Assembly (NCBI RefSeq): GCF_016650815.1
Contig: NZ_JAEKEZ010000033.1
Location: 372,001-436,000 of the forward strand
Length of the DNA stretch: 64,000 bases
Source of the DNA: Pseudomonas sp. TH31
GTDB taxonomy: Bacteria; Pseudomonadota; Gammaproteobacteria; Pseudomonadales; Pseudomonadaceae
Direction: 5' to 3'
The position numbers and the translations under genes are program-made. Positions 1 through 8,576 of this stretch are shown here, piece after piece (position 1 is the stretch's first letter; every line of letters begins with the position of its first letter). The notes under the pieces are model-generated. The model was not told the DNA's origin. It saw nothing but the letters and a program-made list of their open reading frames with translations, and searched no databases.

Positions 1-1
1 G

Positions 2-358
2 GCCAACAACCCACATATCCGCGCCGGTCTCCAGGAAGTCGCGGCACTCTGGGAAAACCGGATCAAGGCCAACTTCCGCCGCTCTGTGAATCCCTATGGA
101 GAGAAGTGGCCCGACCTCAAGCATCGCAAAGGCCAACCACTAATCGACACTGGCATGCTGCGTAACAGCGTCACAGGTGAAGTCCGTGGACTCAGCATTG
201 TGCTCGGATCACCACTCGAATACGCAGACACCCATCAAAACGGCATTAGAGTTAAACAGCGCATGTTCCTGCCAAGTAAAGAGCGTGGCCTGCCAGATAA
301 GTGGAAGAATGAGTATGTTAAAATACTAATAAAGAACGTCGAAAAGGCGCTGGCATGA
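2..358 (+). CDS. Phage virion morphogenesis protein (Mu gpG-like), 5' partial
   Basis: The reading frame is open from base 2, so the gene begins left of the window; the GTG at 86 is internal. About 118 C-terminal residues are visible. The stretch PYGEKWPDL followed by LIDTGMLRNSV is characteristic of the phage virion morphogenesis family (Mu gpG-like), which acts in head or tail completion. It overlaps the next gene by 4 bases (ATGA), typical of translational coupling in a structural operon. Its position ahead of a Gp37-like protein and a major tail protein matches Mu-like siphophages such as B3 and D3112. The assignment is by motif recognition, not a search. Confidence 0.75.
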   Translation, partial: ANNPHIRAGLQEVAALWENRIKANFRRSVNPYGEKWPDLKHRKGQPLIDTGMLRNSVTGEVRGLSIVLGSPLEYADTHQNGIRVKQRMFLPSKERGLPDKWKNEYVKILIKNVEKALA

Positions 359-801
359 ATATCTCTGATCATTTAGAACTAATAAAACTGCAAATAGAAG
401 CTTTGCCGTCAAACCCCACGATCAAATTCTTTTCCGGCGAACTCGAAGTAGATGACCTCAAGGATCTAAAACTTGATGGCAAACGACCGTATATCTTGCT
501 GTCATGCGGTGGCGGAAACGTCCCAGACAAAAACACAAGGGTGAAACTAGAGCTCGATGCAATATTTGGCGCCTGGATTATCGGCAAGGTCGATCCTACA
601 TCACACGGAATGTCTTCTATAGCCGCCGACACTGCTGTTGAGATTGCCAAAATGATTGAGAACTTCCGTGGCGACTCCAAAACAAATACAAAGACCCCCG
701 TGTTACAATTAATAAAAGAAGCATTCAACGGTGTAACTGACGGAAAGTCTGGCTATAGCGCATGGACGGTTGTCTGGTCGCAAAGAATCGTGCTTGTTTG
801 A
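355..801 (+). CDS. Phage Gp37-like tail protein (DUF1834-type)
   Basis: A 148-residue soluble protein without signal peptide or membrane segments. Size, position between the virion morphogenesis protein and the major tail protein, and the overall pattern (N-terminal helix, central strands, C-terminal WTVVWSQRIVLV strand) fit the Mu gp37/DUF1834 group, thought to be tail-terminator or neck proteins. The start ATG overlaps the upstream stop as ATGA, so it is probably translated by coupling. Its TGA stop lies inside a 14-bp palindrome at 796-809. Function is inferred mostly from synteny. Confidence 0.6.
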   Translation: MNISDHLELIKLQIEALPSNPTIKFFSGELEVDDLKDLKLDGKRPYILLSCGGGNVPDKNTRVKLELDAIFGAWIIGKVDPTSHGMSSIAADTAVEIAKMIENFRGDSKTNTKTPVLQLIKEAFNGVTDGKSGYSAWTVVWSQRIVLV

Positions 802-809
802 GCTCAAAC
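796..809. promoter_or_regulatory. Palindrome TTTGAGCTCAAA, copy 1 (possible operator)
   Basis: A perfect 14-bp palindrome, GTTTGAGCTCAAAC, overlaps the stop of the Gp37-like gene and lies 33 bases before the major tail protein start. Thirteen of these bases recur at 4054-4066 upstream of the next tail gene. Two such copies in front of two phage transcription units suggest a shared regulator site. Confidence 0.4.
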
Positions 810-824
810 CAAATACCAACAATA

Positions 825-833
825 ATAAGAATA
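825..833 (+). promoter_or_regulatory. ATAAGAATA motif, copy 1
   Basis: ATAAGAATA lies 9 bases before the ATG of the major tail protein. The same or a nearly identical word precedes three other tail genes that follow a non-coding gap (4119, 7674, 11810). It resembles the TATAAATA box of T4-type late promoters but could equally be an A-rich translation enhancer. Confidence 0.4.
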
Positions 834-842
834 GGTAATAAC

Positions 843-1619
843 ATGTCTCTAGGATTTAACGCACCGGATACCACAGTTGGGTACATCGGCAACGGCGGGA
901 TTTTGTTTGGCCTGCTGGACGCCAACGATCTTCCCGTTAATGGCTTTTTCAACGTAGGCCAATTATCATCAGTTGTATTGGCTCTATCTTCGGATAAAGT
1001 AGAGATGCAGGATATGGTCTATGGCACGCTAGGTGTGGCCAAGTCTAAAATCATCAAGAATACTGCTGAAGTAACATTAAACTTGAAGTCGATTGCTCCT
1101 GAGATCGCAGCTCTTGCCCTCAATGGTGCAGTAATTGATGATATTGCTGAAACTGGGGCCACTGCGAAAGTGAAAGCATATAGAGGTCGCAGTGTTATTG
1201 TAAATGGGGTGATTGCTGCCGTAACCAGCATTAAAGTCAGCGGTGAAGATACCATTTTGCTGCCAGGGGTGGACTATGTCGTCTCGAACGGGTCTATCTA
1301 CTTTCATGCAACAGCTAGCATCGTTGATGGCGATACTGTAGATGTTATCTACGACAAAGCTGCCGTAAAGCGTATCGAAGGTATGACTAACTCCGGAGTT
1401 AACGTAATGGTAATCTTCGACGGGATCAACATTGCAGAGAACGACTCACCAGTGAAGGTGACATACTACAAAGTAGCCCTTTCACCGGCAGCTCAGCGTC
1501 AGCTCCTATCCAGTGACTACGCTGACCAGGAGATCAAGGGTACGCTGCAGGTATCGAAAGCAGTGACGGGCAGTGGACTATCCAAGATGTTTAAGGAAGA
1601 GCACGTCGTAGCGGAATAA
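843..1619 (+). CDS. Phage major tail (tube) protein
   Basis: A 258-residue protein starting at ATG 843, chosen because the upstream in-frame extension runs back through the preceding gene and lacks a ribosome site, whereas AATAGG precedes this ATG. The sequence is beta-rich with repeated short strands and an acidic interior (for example LLPGVDYVVSNGSIYF), as in siphophage tail-tube subunits. It sits after the Gp37-like protein and before the tail chaperones and tape measure, the standard place for the major tail protein. A strong hairpin terminator follows. A tail-sheath role is less likely because no other myophage genes are seen. Confidence 0.65.
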   Translation: MSLGFNAPDTTVGYIGNGGILFGLLDANDLPVNGFFNVGQLSSVVLALSSDKVEMQDMVYGTLGVAKSKIIKNTAEVTLNLKSIAPEIAALALNGAVIDDIAETGATAKVKAYRGRSVIVNGVIAAVTSIKVSGEDTILLPGVDYVVSNGSIYFHATASIVDGDTVDVIYDKAAVKRIEGMTNSGVNVMVIFDGINIAENDSPVKVTYYKVALSPAAQRQLLSSDYADQEIKGTLQVSKAVTGSGLSKMFKEEHVVAE

Positions 1620-1640
1620 GTCGCGATAGTATTGTAACTA

Positions 1641-1663
1641 GGGGGCTAGAGCCCCCTTTTTTT
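1641..1663 (+). terminator. Rho-independent terminator after major tail protein
   Basis: GGGGGC-TAGA-GCCCCC stem followed by seven T residues, 21 bases after the major tail stop. The T tract overlaps the stop codon end of the opposing cassette gene, so the two converging units share this boundary. Confidence 0.85.
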
Positions 1664-3053
1664 ATTTGTCGTCATCAACTACATTGACAATGTTAGTTGT
1701 TGATGTATATGGATAGAAGTCCGGAAGATTACTTATAATCTGTCCTTCGTCAAAATAATGATGAGCGATTGATGGGAAAAGCCCTGGATGGACTGGATGA
1801 AGCGCGTTCGGATTATGGAACATAGACAGACCTTCAGCCCAACTTTCGTTGGATTCGCCGGTAATTTCAAATGCAAATGTTTTCGGTAGTGAGGCGTTTT
1901 CATCATGGTCATGACAGAAACCAGTACGAAACAGCATCACATTTTTAGCACCAAAACCTGACTGCTTGCCCATCCTATTAAATTTTGAAATGGTGCCGCT
2001 ATTTGAGAACATAACAGCACTGATATGCTCTGAGTCAGGCTGAAAGAAATAGCCCGAAGGGATCTCCTTATCACCTAACTTGTGAGTGTCAATCTTGATA
2101 GGCTCTATTACTAGCTTGCCATCCTCATCATAGTGAGATTCGTGCCGAACGCCATAGAGATAGTTAGGTAATGAAGTAGAACTCCACAACATAGACTGCT
2201 TGTCATGGAAATCAGCAATAGCAATCACGAGTGGATTACCTTTCACGTGCTCGTGTGTCCAATATTTCTTTTGAAGCTTGCTATAGAGCGGACTGCCAAA
2301 CTTAATGGGCATTTCATCCATGGACTTTTCTAGCAACTGTTCCCTGGTGTAATTCTCAGCTGGTATGCGAGCCTCATCCTCAGTCAATGGCTTTTTACGC
2401 CCGACAATGGTCGCCTCAATGCATACTTTATGCCCATACTTGTTGACGTTAAAGTCGGGGGCGAAGTGAGACCTATCGAACTCGAATTCTTCCTCAATAA
2501 GGTAGGCGTTCAGATAAAGTTCCCAAACTCGCGCATCAAACCCGGCTGATTGAAACTGCTCTACAAAATTGCCATCAATGTCAATATAGTGGGGCATCAT
2601 TTCGCCAATGATGCCTTTTGCAGATGAAAAAGATGGTTCTTCACAGAGACGCCTGAAGAATGGATGGATCTTTTCTTCAGTTACGATAATATTGAAAAGA
2701 TCCAATGCTTGGCCCTTGTCCCCTTGGGGGAAGACGTTTTGTCCGGTTGCTGTTATTTCTTGCATCTTGCTGATTAGTTGTTTTTCGGCTTCTTCGTGAG
2801 TCACTATGCAGGCTTCAATATCGAAGTTTCTATACCGGCCAATCTCATCACGACCTAGTGTCAGCCAGACATAGTCATTATCAGCAATGTCGAGTAGTAC
2901 AATGCCGAGGACTGATTCATCCTCATTGCTGAACCAATCTACCTCCTTACTGAAAAAGGCAGCACGAGGACTCCGCGAAGGGCCAACTAACGCGGTGAAC
3001 CTCTTAAGATCTATTCGAGTGATCTTGATATCTTCGCTCACACTACTCTCCAT
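1662..3053 (-). CDS. Cassette gene 3: large protein of unknown function, possible PD-(D/E)XK-like core
   Basis: A 463-residue cytoplasmic protein, last gene of a three-gene unit on the strand opposite to the tail genes. I do not recognise a named family with certainty. Around residues 176-215 the order WELYLNAYL (E178), then a PDF turn (D200), then CIEAT (E213) resembles the E...PD...(D/E)xK core of restriction-type nucleases, although the usual lysine is absent. The rest includes a His/Asp-rich stretch (GFCHDHDE) and an aromatic C-terminus. No signal peptide or membrane segment is seen. It starts 15 bases after the phosphatase gene, so it is co-transcribed with it. A defence or superinfection-exclusion role is my inference. 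Confidence 0.45.
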   Translation of the reverse strand: MESSVSEDIKITRIDLKRFTALVGPSRSPRAAFFSKEVDWFSNEDESVLGIVLLDIADNDYVWLTLGRDEIGRYRNFDIEACIVTHEEAEKQLISKMQEITATGQNVFPQGDKGQALDLFNIIVTEEKIHPFFRRLCEEPSFSSAKGIIGEMMPHYIDIDGNFVEQFQSAGFDARVWELYLNAYLIEEEFEFDRSHFAPDFNVNKYGHKVCIEATIVGRKKPLTEDEARIPAENYTREQLLEKSMDEMPIKFGSPLYSKLQKKYWTHEHVKGNPLVIAIADFHDKQSMLWSSTSLPNYLYGVRHESHYDEDGKLVIEPIKIDTHKLGDKEIPSGYFFQPDSEHISAVMFSNSGTISKFNRMGKQSGFGAKNVMLFRTGFCHDHDENASLPKTFAFEITGESNESWAEGLSMFHNPNALHPVHPGLFPSIAHHYFDEGQIISNLPDFYPYTSTTNIVNVVDDDK

Positions 3054-3068
3054 GTATCCTGGGCTTAA

Positions 3069-3695
3069 TCAACAACCAATGTGACATTGCGAATTGTAAA
3101 TCCACCGCTGCTTATCGTGATTCAAGTATAGGCACTCACCATTTCTGATCGTGTTGGCCAAGTCGTAGGCTCGAAACGATCTCATAGCTTCAGAGTCTAT
3201 CCGCTCAGGTGATGTCACCACCAGCCACCTCACGGCTTGCATGAACTGCCCATGCCCGAAGATCACCACGGTGCCTGTCATTCCGTGAAGCCGACGCAGT
3301 ACAGACCTAGCTCGCTGAATGAGGTGACTGAAAGACTCTGTGCCTGGCCCGTCCTCAAAATCAGGATCAGCGGAATTCCAGTAAGCCTCGACCCAAGGCT
3401 TCCGCTCAGACGCAGTGGTATTCGCACACCTTGCCGGCGCCAGGTACGTAAATTCCTCAACAGGCCAAATCTCGACCGCGCACTCAGGGAATCTCTGGAT
3501 CGTCGGCAACGCAGTATCCTGAGCGCGCTCAAACGGCGACATGACGATCAGATCAGGATCTGCTTCGAATGACTCAGCCACAGCTTGTGCTTGAGCCAGG
3601 CCGCGTTCGGTAAGGGGGATCAAAGCGGGATCAGAAGAGGCATTCCCAGCGTTCGCAGCGCTCTCGCCATGGCGCACGAAACGTACTCTCAGCAT
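3069..3695 (-). CDS. Cassette gene 2: histidine phosphatase family protein
   Basis: A 208-residue member of the histidine phosphatase (phosphoglycerate mutase-like) superfamily. The catalytic RHGE motif is at residues 8-11, a supporting arginine at R57 (SPFERAQ) and the second catalytic histidine at H148 (FGHGQ), so all key residues look present. Such enzymes dephosphorylate small molecules, nucleotides or phosphoproteins through a phosphohistidine; the substrate cannot be told here. Its start overlaps the small upstream gene by 7 bases and it precedes the large cassette gene by 15 bases, forming one operon. A phosphatase of this type is unusual between phage tail genes. Confidence 0.75.
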   Translation of the reverse strand: MLRVRFVRHGESAANAGNASSDPALIPLTERGLAQAQAVAESFEADPDLIVMSPFERAQDTALPTIQRFPECAVEIWPVEEFTYLAPARCANTTASERKPWVEAYWNSADPDFEDGPGTESFSHLIQRARSVLRRLHGMTGTVVIFGHGQFMQAVRWLVVTSPERIDSEAMRSFRAYDLANTIRNGECLYLNHDKQRWIYNSQCHIGC

Positions 3696-4033
3696 ACGAC
3701 CGGCTCCAACTCGTCCCTAGCCGCAGCCTCGGCAATTCTGAAGAGCTCATCAGTCAGGCGATGTACATGATCAGCGCCCGTTTCAGTCAGCATATTTTCA
3801 AACGCCTCCTTAACTTGCGTGTCATCGCGCTTATGCTCCAGCGCAAATGCAATACAGTTGAAGACACAGTCCAGCACATCAAATCTAAAGCCTGGCGCAG
3901 AATCCGAATCAACTAAATATTCAAGTGCCACGGACTCCGGCATGTCATAGCCGCTGGCTCGCATGACAGCTGCGCTTTGACGGCAAACATACTCATCTCG
4001 CTCGCTCAACGTCAATTCTGAGATCTTTTGCAT
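3689..4033 (-). CDS. Cassette gene 1: small acidic protein of unknown function
   Basis: A 114-residue acidic, probably helical protein, first gene of the opposite-strand cassette. No recognisable domain. It overlaps the histidine phosphatase gene by 7 bases, which implies coupled translation and perhaps a complex. A candidate promoter lies just upstream: a TACAAT -10 element (read on the minus strand at 4070-4075) with a palindrome over the expected start point. It could be an immunity, antitoxin-like or adaptor protein for the cassette, but nothing in the sequence proves that. Confidence 0.55.
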   Translation of the reverse strand: MQKISELTLSERDEYVCRQSAAVMRASGYDMPESVALEYLVDSDSAPGFRFDVLDCVFNCIAFALEHKRDDTQVKEAFENMLTETGADHVHRLTDELFRIAEAAARDELEPVVC

Positions 4034-4053
4034 TACCCGGCCTCATGCCTTTT

Positions 4054-4076
4054 TTTGAGCTCAAACTGGATTGTAT
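4054..4076 (-). promoter_or_regulatory. Cassette promoter with TTTGAGCTCAAA palindrome, copy 2
   Basis: On the minus strand a TACAAT -10 box (4070-4075) stands 17 bases after a weak TTTATG -35 box. The expected start point falls in the palindrome TTTGAGCTCAAA (4054-4065), which also occurs at 796-809. A repressor bound here would block the cassette and could also act on the rightward tail unit. Confidence 0.4.
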
Positions 4077-4118
4077 CCTGCGGCTCAATAAACATAAAGA
4101 AAATGATATGATGTAGGT

Positions 4119-4139
4119 ATAAGAATAATAATAAGAAAG
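4119..4139 (+). promoter_or_regulatory. ATAAGAATA motif, copies 2a and 2b
   Basis: ATAAGAATA at 4119-4127 and ATAAGAAAG at 4131-4139 stand in tandem just before the tail assembly chaperone ATG at 4148. These belong to the recurrent motif also seen at 825, 7674 and 11810. Confidence 0.4.
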
Positions 4140-4147
4140 GCAATCCA

Positions 4148-4573
4148 ATGTCTCTGCTTGACCTCGTTGTGCCATTTAAGAAAGTTGTTATCACTCAAGA
4201 TATCCCAGGCGTCATGGGTACGAAAGGTAGGAAAGAAGTATCTTTCGATGTCTATGGACTCACCACTGTCGACTTCATTCGACTCGTTGAACATCATGGC
4301 AAAATCCTAGCCACTATCTTTCTGCACAATTCGAAAGAGGATCTCAAGAATACTGATAACTCTAAATCGATCATGTTGCAGTTCCCTGAGTTTGGCGCTG
4401 CATGTATCGCTGCCGGCTGCAAAGAACCAGATCTTGCTGAGCATGTCGTAAACCTTCCATTGATGACCCAGGTAGAACTAATGGGAGCTGTATTCTCATT
4501 GACCTTTCCTGAAGGGGTAAAAAAAAGCCTGGAGAAACTCGCCCCGACAATCGCACTTCTGCTGAAAAAGTAA
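4148..4573 (+). CDS. Tail assembly chaperone, short (G-like) form
   Basis: A 141-residue protein in the position of the lambda G protein, directly before the tape measure gene. It is small and soluble, with an N-terminal beta-rich half and a helical C-terminus. Near its 3' end the run of eight A residues at 4519-4526 creates the in-frame heptamer A AAA AAA, a classic -1 slippery site. The short form ends 16 codons beyond it at the TAA of 4571-4573. In long-tailed phages the G and GT forms chaperone the tape measure protein during tube assembly. The GAAAGG ribosome site 8 bases upstream supports this start. Confidence 0.75.
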   Translation: MSLLDLVVPFKKVVITQDIPGVMGTKGRKEVSFDVYGLTTVDFIRLVEHHGKILATIFLHNSKEDLKNTDNSKSIMLQFPEFGAACIAAGCKEPDLAEHVVNLPLMTQVELMGAVFSLTFPEGVKKSLEKLAPTIALLLKK

Positions 4574-4878
4574 AAGACTACGAGGCGGAGCGTAAGAGAC
4601 AAGAAAGTGCCACTGAGGAGTCAGGGCTAGAGAGCTTTCTTGATTCTCTCGTTTCTAACTGTGAATTTCTTATTTCTTGTGGGCATAACACTTCTCGACT
4701 CGACCCTTACAACTATTCGATTCGCAAACTATTCAAACTTGCCGTTGTTCAGAAAGAACTGAAGCGCGGTGAGTTGGTGGGAGAGATGTATGCGAATCAT
4801 ATGAGCAGGGTTTCTTGCGTCTCGGGAGATGCAAAACCATTCAATGACGTCATGTCTAAAATTGCCGGAGAGCAATAA
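4148..4878 (+). CDS. Tail assembly chaperone, long (G-T-like) form made by -1 frameshift
   Basis: If ribosomes slip by -1 on A AAA AAA (4519-4525), reading continues from AAG at 4525 in an open frame to the TAA at 4876-4878, giving a protein of about 243 residues. The added 117 residues have ordinary coding character (for example ESFLDSLVSNCEF and YNYSIRKLFKLAVVQKELKRGE), and the stop is 2 bases before the tape measure ATG. This frame has no good start of its own, so the region 4574-4880 would otherwise be an unexplained gap. The G/G-T arrangement is nearly universal in siphophages. Caution: a lost A in the run would look the same, and this window has several such losses. Confidence 0.7.
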
Positions 4879-4880
4879 AG

Positions 4881-7653
4881 ATGGCCAGTAATGCAGTAAT
4901 TAATTTAATCCTTAAAGCTAAGGATGAAGCCTCTGGTGTATTGAAAAGCACTGCCGCCAAGGTCACAGCTCTTGTAGCAGCGTTCGGTGGTGCCGTTGCG
5001 ATTAAAGAAACAGTCCAGAGTCTCACCGAACTGGACTTCGCAGCAAAGCGCCTTGGCATCTCTATGGAGGATCTGACGGCAGCGCAGTACGCGGCGTTCA
5101 GTGGTGCAAATGTAAAACCTGATCAGTTTCTTGATGCCCTTGATGAAGTGAGAATAAAAGTTGAAGAGTTCAGCTCCATCGGCTCCGGTGGTGCAGTGGA
5201 TTTCTTTGAAGTTCTGAATATCTCTGCTGACAAATTTAATAAGCTAAATCCGCTGGAGCAGTTGGACAAGATTTCTGAAACGATAAAGGGGATGTCTGAT
5301 AACTCCGCCTTTACTTTCCTAGACCAGATTGGATCGGACTCCCTACGAAATCTTCTGCCGGTACTGCGAAATGGTGGTGCCGAGTTCAAAAGACTACGAG
5401 CCGAGGCCGAGAGACTCAATCTGACTCTGTCTGATGTAGACACTATCTCAGTAAGTCAGCTTGGGAAGTCTTTTGCTCAACTCGAAAAGGTAGGGAGTAC
5501 GGCATTCAGTAAGATAGTGGCTGATATTGCACCCGAGCTTACAGCACTTACTGAGCTAGTAACAGAAGCCATCGTTGGTATATCAAAGGATACCAAGGCG
5601 CCAGTAAAAGACATTGGTCAAACATTCCTTGACGTCTTTTCGGGTGTTGTTGCAAGTCTTAATTTTACCGTCCAGGTTAAGAATGCGTTCGTAGTTGCTT
5701 ACAGTGCGATGAAAGAAGTGGTCTTGTCTTTTGCCATTTTCAATCTGAAGCAATTTCAGTTCCTGGACTCTATCTATACTAAAAGCGCTAATGGACTGGT
5801 CAACGTCTTCAGAATGGCATTCGCCAAGAATCTGGAGTTTTTGAATTCCACATTCATTGAGCCGATGAAACAATTCGCTGATACCTTCAATTTGGATGGA
5901 GCATCAGGCCAGATATCGAAATTTCAAGGCGTTCTAACTAGCCTTCAAGAATCGTCCAGCAAGCCAATCCAAGTGGCAACTGAGAGTAAGAGCATCGGCG
6001 AGACGATCAAGCAACTCCAGGTACTGAAAGATGAAGCTCATAAAACTGGCTTGAAGATTTCAAGATTTTTGATGATGGTGATTATCAAAAACAAACCGAA
6101 GAAACGATGGCAAGGATCAAGACAAAGGTTCTTGAGAATGAGGACAAAACTAATGCTGAGCTAGCCAGGCGAAAAGACAAGTCAGATCAAGACAAAATAG
6201 TAAAGCTTCAAACCAAAAACGCCGCCGCCTCAGCTCAAATTGCGGCTACCCAGGCCCAGCTTCAAGCCGATCTCGCCAAAAAAGAGATCGACATCACCAT
6301 CTCCAAAATCGACACCAAAAAGCAGATCGAACTCTCTGGCCTGCAGGAACGTGCTCGTCTCGAAAATCTGTCCGCTGTCCAGATTGCTGATGAACGGTTC
6401 CGCATTGAAATGGAAGCAGCGAAGAAGCTCAGCGCTCAAAAAAGCGATCCCTTGAAGTCGACATCAAAGCGCTACAGGGCAGCCTGGCCGGTCAGCAAAA
6501 ACTCCTGGGCGCTACAAAGAATCTCAACGACACGCCAGGCATTCTCGCAGCCATCAATCAACTTGAAGCGGACATCACGAGCAAGCGTGCAGACCAAGCA
6601 ACTATCGGCGCCGAACTCGTCAATCAAAGTGCTCTGCTCAAAGCGGACAGGGCCGCTCAAATTGGCCAGATCAAAGAGCAGCTGGCTCAGATCAAGGCCG
6701 ACGCACAGATCGAGCTCCTGGCAATTGGCGGCGATCAGTTCTCATCAGACATCAAGAAGATCGAGTCGGACTTCAAAGACACGATCAAGAATATGGAGTC
6801 CCTGGGCGACGACTCCACCGCGATCCAAAAGCTGATCAACGCCAAAAAAGCCCAGGCCGAGATGCAGGAGATCGAGCGCCAGTACGCGACTTTGAAGTCA
6901 AAGTTGGAGAAGCATCAGATCTCACCACTGGACTACCTCGACAAAGCGAACGCACTTGAAGATCGTGGTACTAAAGCTGCTGAAATCACCGGGAATCCAG
7001 CTGATCTCGAAAAGGTACAGGCAGCAGCGAAGGCAGCCAGGGCTGAAGTATTCGATCTGGGGACTCTCACTGACACTGTGTCGAATAGCCTCCAGGGTGG
7101 CCTTGAAGGTCTGTTCACTGACTTTATATCCGGCACCAAATCAGCAAAAGAAGCCTTCGCAGACTTTGCTCAGGGCGTGCTGACAGAGGTATCGAAGATC
7201 ATTGCGAAGCTGCTGATTCAGCTTGCCATTCAGTCGATGCTTTCGGCGTACACCGGGGGAGCAAGTGCAGGTGCTGGCAGCCTCATGGGGATGGTCGGTG
7301 CCGGCGTTAAGCACAGCGGTGGTGGCATCGGTGATTCTGGTCGCAGCCGTAACGTCCCATGGAGCTTCTTTAGAAACGCACCGAAATACCACACTGGAGG
7401 TGTGATGGGACTGAAGCCGAACGAAGTTCCGATTATTGCCGAGAAAGGCGAAGAGATGCTGACAGCAAGTGATCCTCGTCATCGCAATAATATTGGTAAA
7501 GGAAGTAAAGGCGAATCTAATCCAGCAACCAATATTGGTATTTACAATGTCCTAGATTCTCAATCGCTCGCAAGCTCAATGGAGGGAAAAGATGGTGAGC
7601 GCATGGTCATGAACCATATTCGTGCGAACAGAAGTGAGATTAAAAACATGTGA
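4881..7653 (+). CDS. Tape measure protein, interrupted by two apparent -1 frameshifts
   Basis: Three overlapping frames together encode one protein of about 924 residues with the hallmarks of a phage tail tape measure. There is a helical N-terminus (NAVINLILKAKDEASGVL), hydrophobic segments in the middle, a long coiled-coil Q/K/E-rich stretch, and a C-terminal segment rich in Gly/Ala with YHTGGVMGLKPNEVPIIAEKGEE, typical of these proteins. Frame changes fall at the T run 6066-6070 and the A run 6438-6443; adding one T and one A restores a single frame. Either the gene is decayed or, more likely, two bases were lost in assembly. The product sets tail length and is ejected with the DNA. Confidence 0.85.
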
Positions 7654-7673
7654 TAATATATAGCTACTGACTA

Positions 7674-7682
7674 ATAAGAATA
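7674..7682 (+). promoter_or_regulatory. ATAAGAATA motif, copy 3
   Basis: ATAAGAATA ends 6 bases before the ATG at 7689, in the short gap after the tape measure gene. There is no good Shine-Dalgarno sequence here, which favours either an A-rich translation enhancer or a promoter giving a nearly leaderless message. Confidence 0.4.
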
Positions 7683-7688
7683 AAAACA

Positions 7689-8576
7689 ATGACAGTAGCT
7701 ATAAATACATATGCCAGTGGTGCTGCTTGGCTCTCATCTTTATGTGCTGATATTTTGCCGTCAAACTCTTGGTCGGTGGTTCGAAATACTTCTTCCGAGA
7801 AGGTGTTTGGGCTGCCGAATGGCCAGGGATTTGTCGCGTTTGTGATTGGTGCTGGAGTGATTGGTGCTGGAGTGATTGAGGTTCAGGCATTCCCTGTTTT
7901 CGATCCTGGTAAACCTGTGTCTAACCAGGCAGGTGGTTTTAGCTATGCCTATTCGCCTTTTCTACCGCGTTTTGTGCTGCCCGCTGGTTCGGTGAAGGTT
8001 TGGACGTTGGTGAATTCTCGCCGGCTCTGCGGAGTCATCAAATCGGGGTCTTCGTACTACTCGTTTTACGCAGGGCTGATCCTGCCATTCGGGTCGAATC
8101 GCGTGTATTCGTTTCCGTGTTTTATCGGTGGTTCAGGTGAGCTCGGTGGTTCCAAGGAGTCTGCATTCCCGTTTATGAGTGGTGGTAATCAATACTGCCC
8201 AAAGGTGTGCCTGCCGACTGCCGTGTGGCAAATCGTAGGTGGTAATTCTGGCGGCAACAGTTCGTTCACGAACGAATTTCCATACTCGTATTCCTATTCG
8301 TTCATTCATCCCTTTGATGGGAAATTTCACAGGCTGCGGTCGAAGATCGATGGCGGTGCTGTGGTTTACCCATGCCTTGTTGTTAGCTCCGGTCGGGTGT
8401 CAGATTCTGATGGACTGAATTCGGATGATGGTACGTGGCTCGGCTACCTCGACGGTGTGTTTGCCATTCCTCAGGGGCGTGCAGCTGAGTCTGTCATCGC
8501 GGTTGATGGTGTGGATTATCTGGTCGTGCCGAACGTAGCCAAGGCTTCCGAAACTTACGGGTTGAGGTTGTCATGA
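7689..8576 (+). CDS. Phage distal tail protein of unknown function, Gly/Ser/Tyr-rich
   Basis: A 295-residue beta-rich protein with many Gly, Ser, Tyr and Phe residues (for example YSYSYSFIHPFDGKFHRLR), no signal peptide and no membrane segment. It follows the tape measure directly and overlaps the next gene by 4 bases (ATGA). Its aromatic, Gly-rich style and general plan (short N-terminal helix, then repeated strands, then a closing Pro/Val-rich strand) are shared with the 313-residue protein next to it, so the two may be distant paralogues. In B3-like phages this region encodes distal tail proteins. A 15-bp tandem duplication near its start adds five residues. Confidence 0.55.
   Translation: MTVAINTYASGAAWLSSLCADILPSNSWSVVRNTSSEKVFGLPNGQGFVAFVIGAGVIGAGVIEVQAFPVFDPGKPVSNQAGGFSYAYSPFLPRFVLPAGSVKVWTLVNSRRLCGVIKSGSSYYSFYAGLILPFGSNRVYSFPCFIGGSGELGGSKESAFPFMSGGNQYCPKVCLPTAVWQIVGGNSGGNSSFTNEFPYSYSYSFIHPFDGKFHRLRSKIDGGAVVYPCLVVSSGRVSDSDGLNSDDGTWLGYLDGVFAIPQGRAAESVIAVDGVDYLVVPNVAKASETYGLRLS
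7842..7878 (+). repeat. 15-bp tandem repeat inside a tail gene
   Basis: GTGATTGGTGCTGGA occurs twice head to tail (7842-7856 and 7857-7871) and a third copy begins. It encodes a repeated VIGAG and keeps the frame, so copy-number change would alter only a small loop. Confidence 0.9.

Noticed and set aside
1662..4033. Known toxin-antitoxin or restriction-modification locus
   Set aside because: No methyltransferase, toxin fold or antitoxin-like DNA-binding domain is visible in the three proteins, so I do not name a known system.
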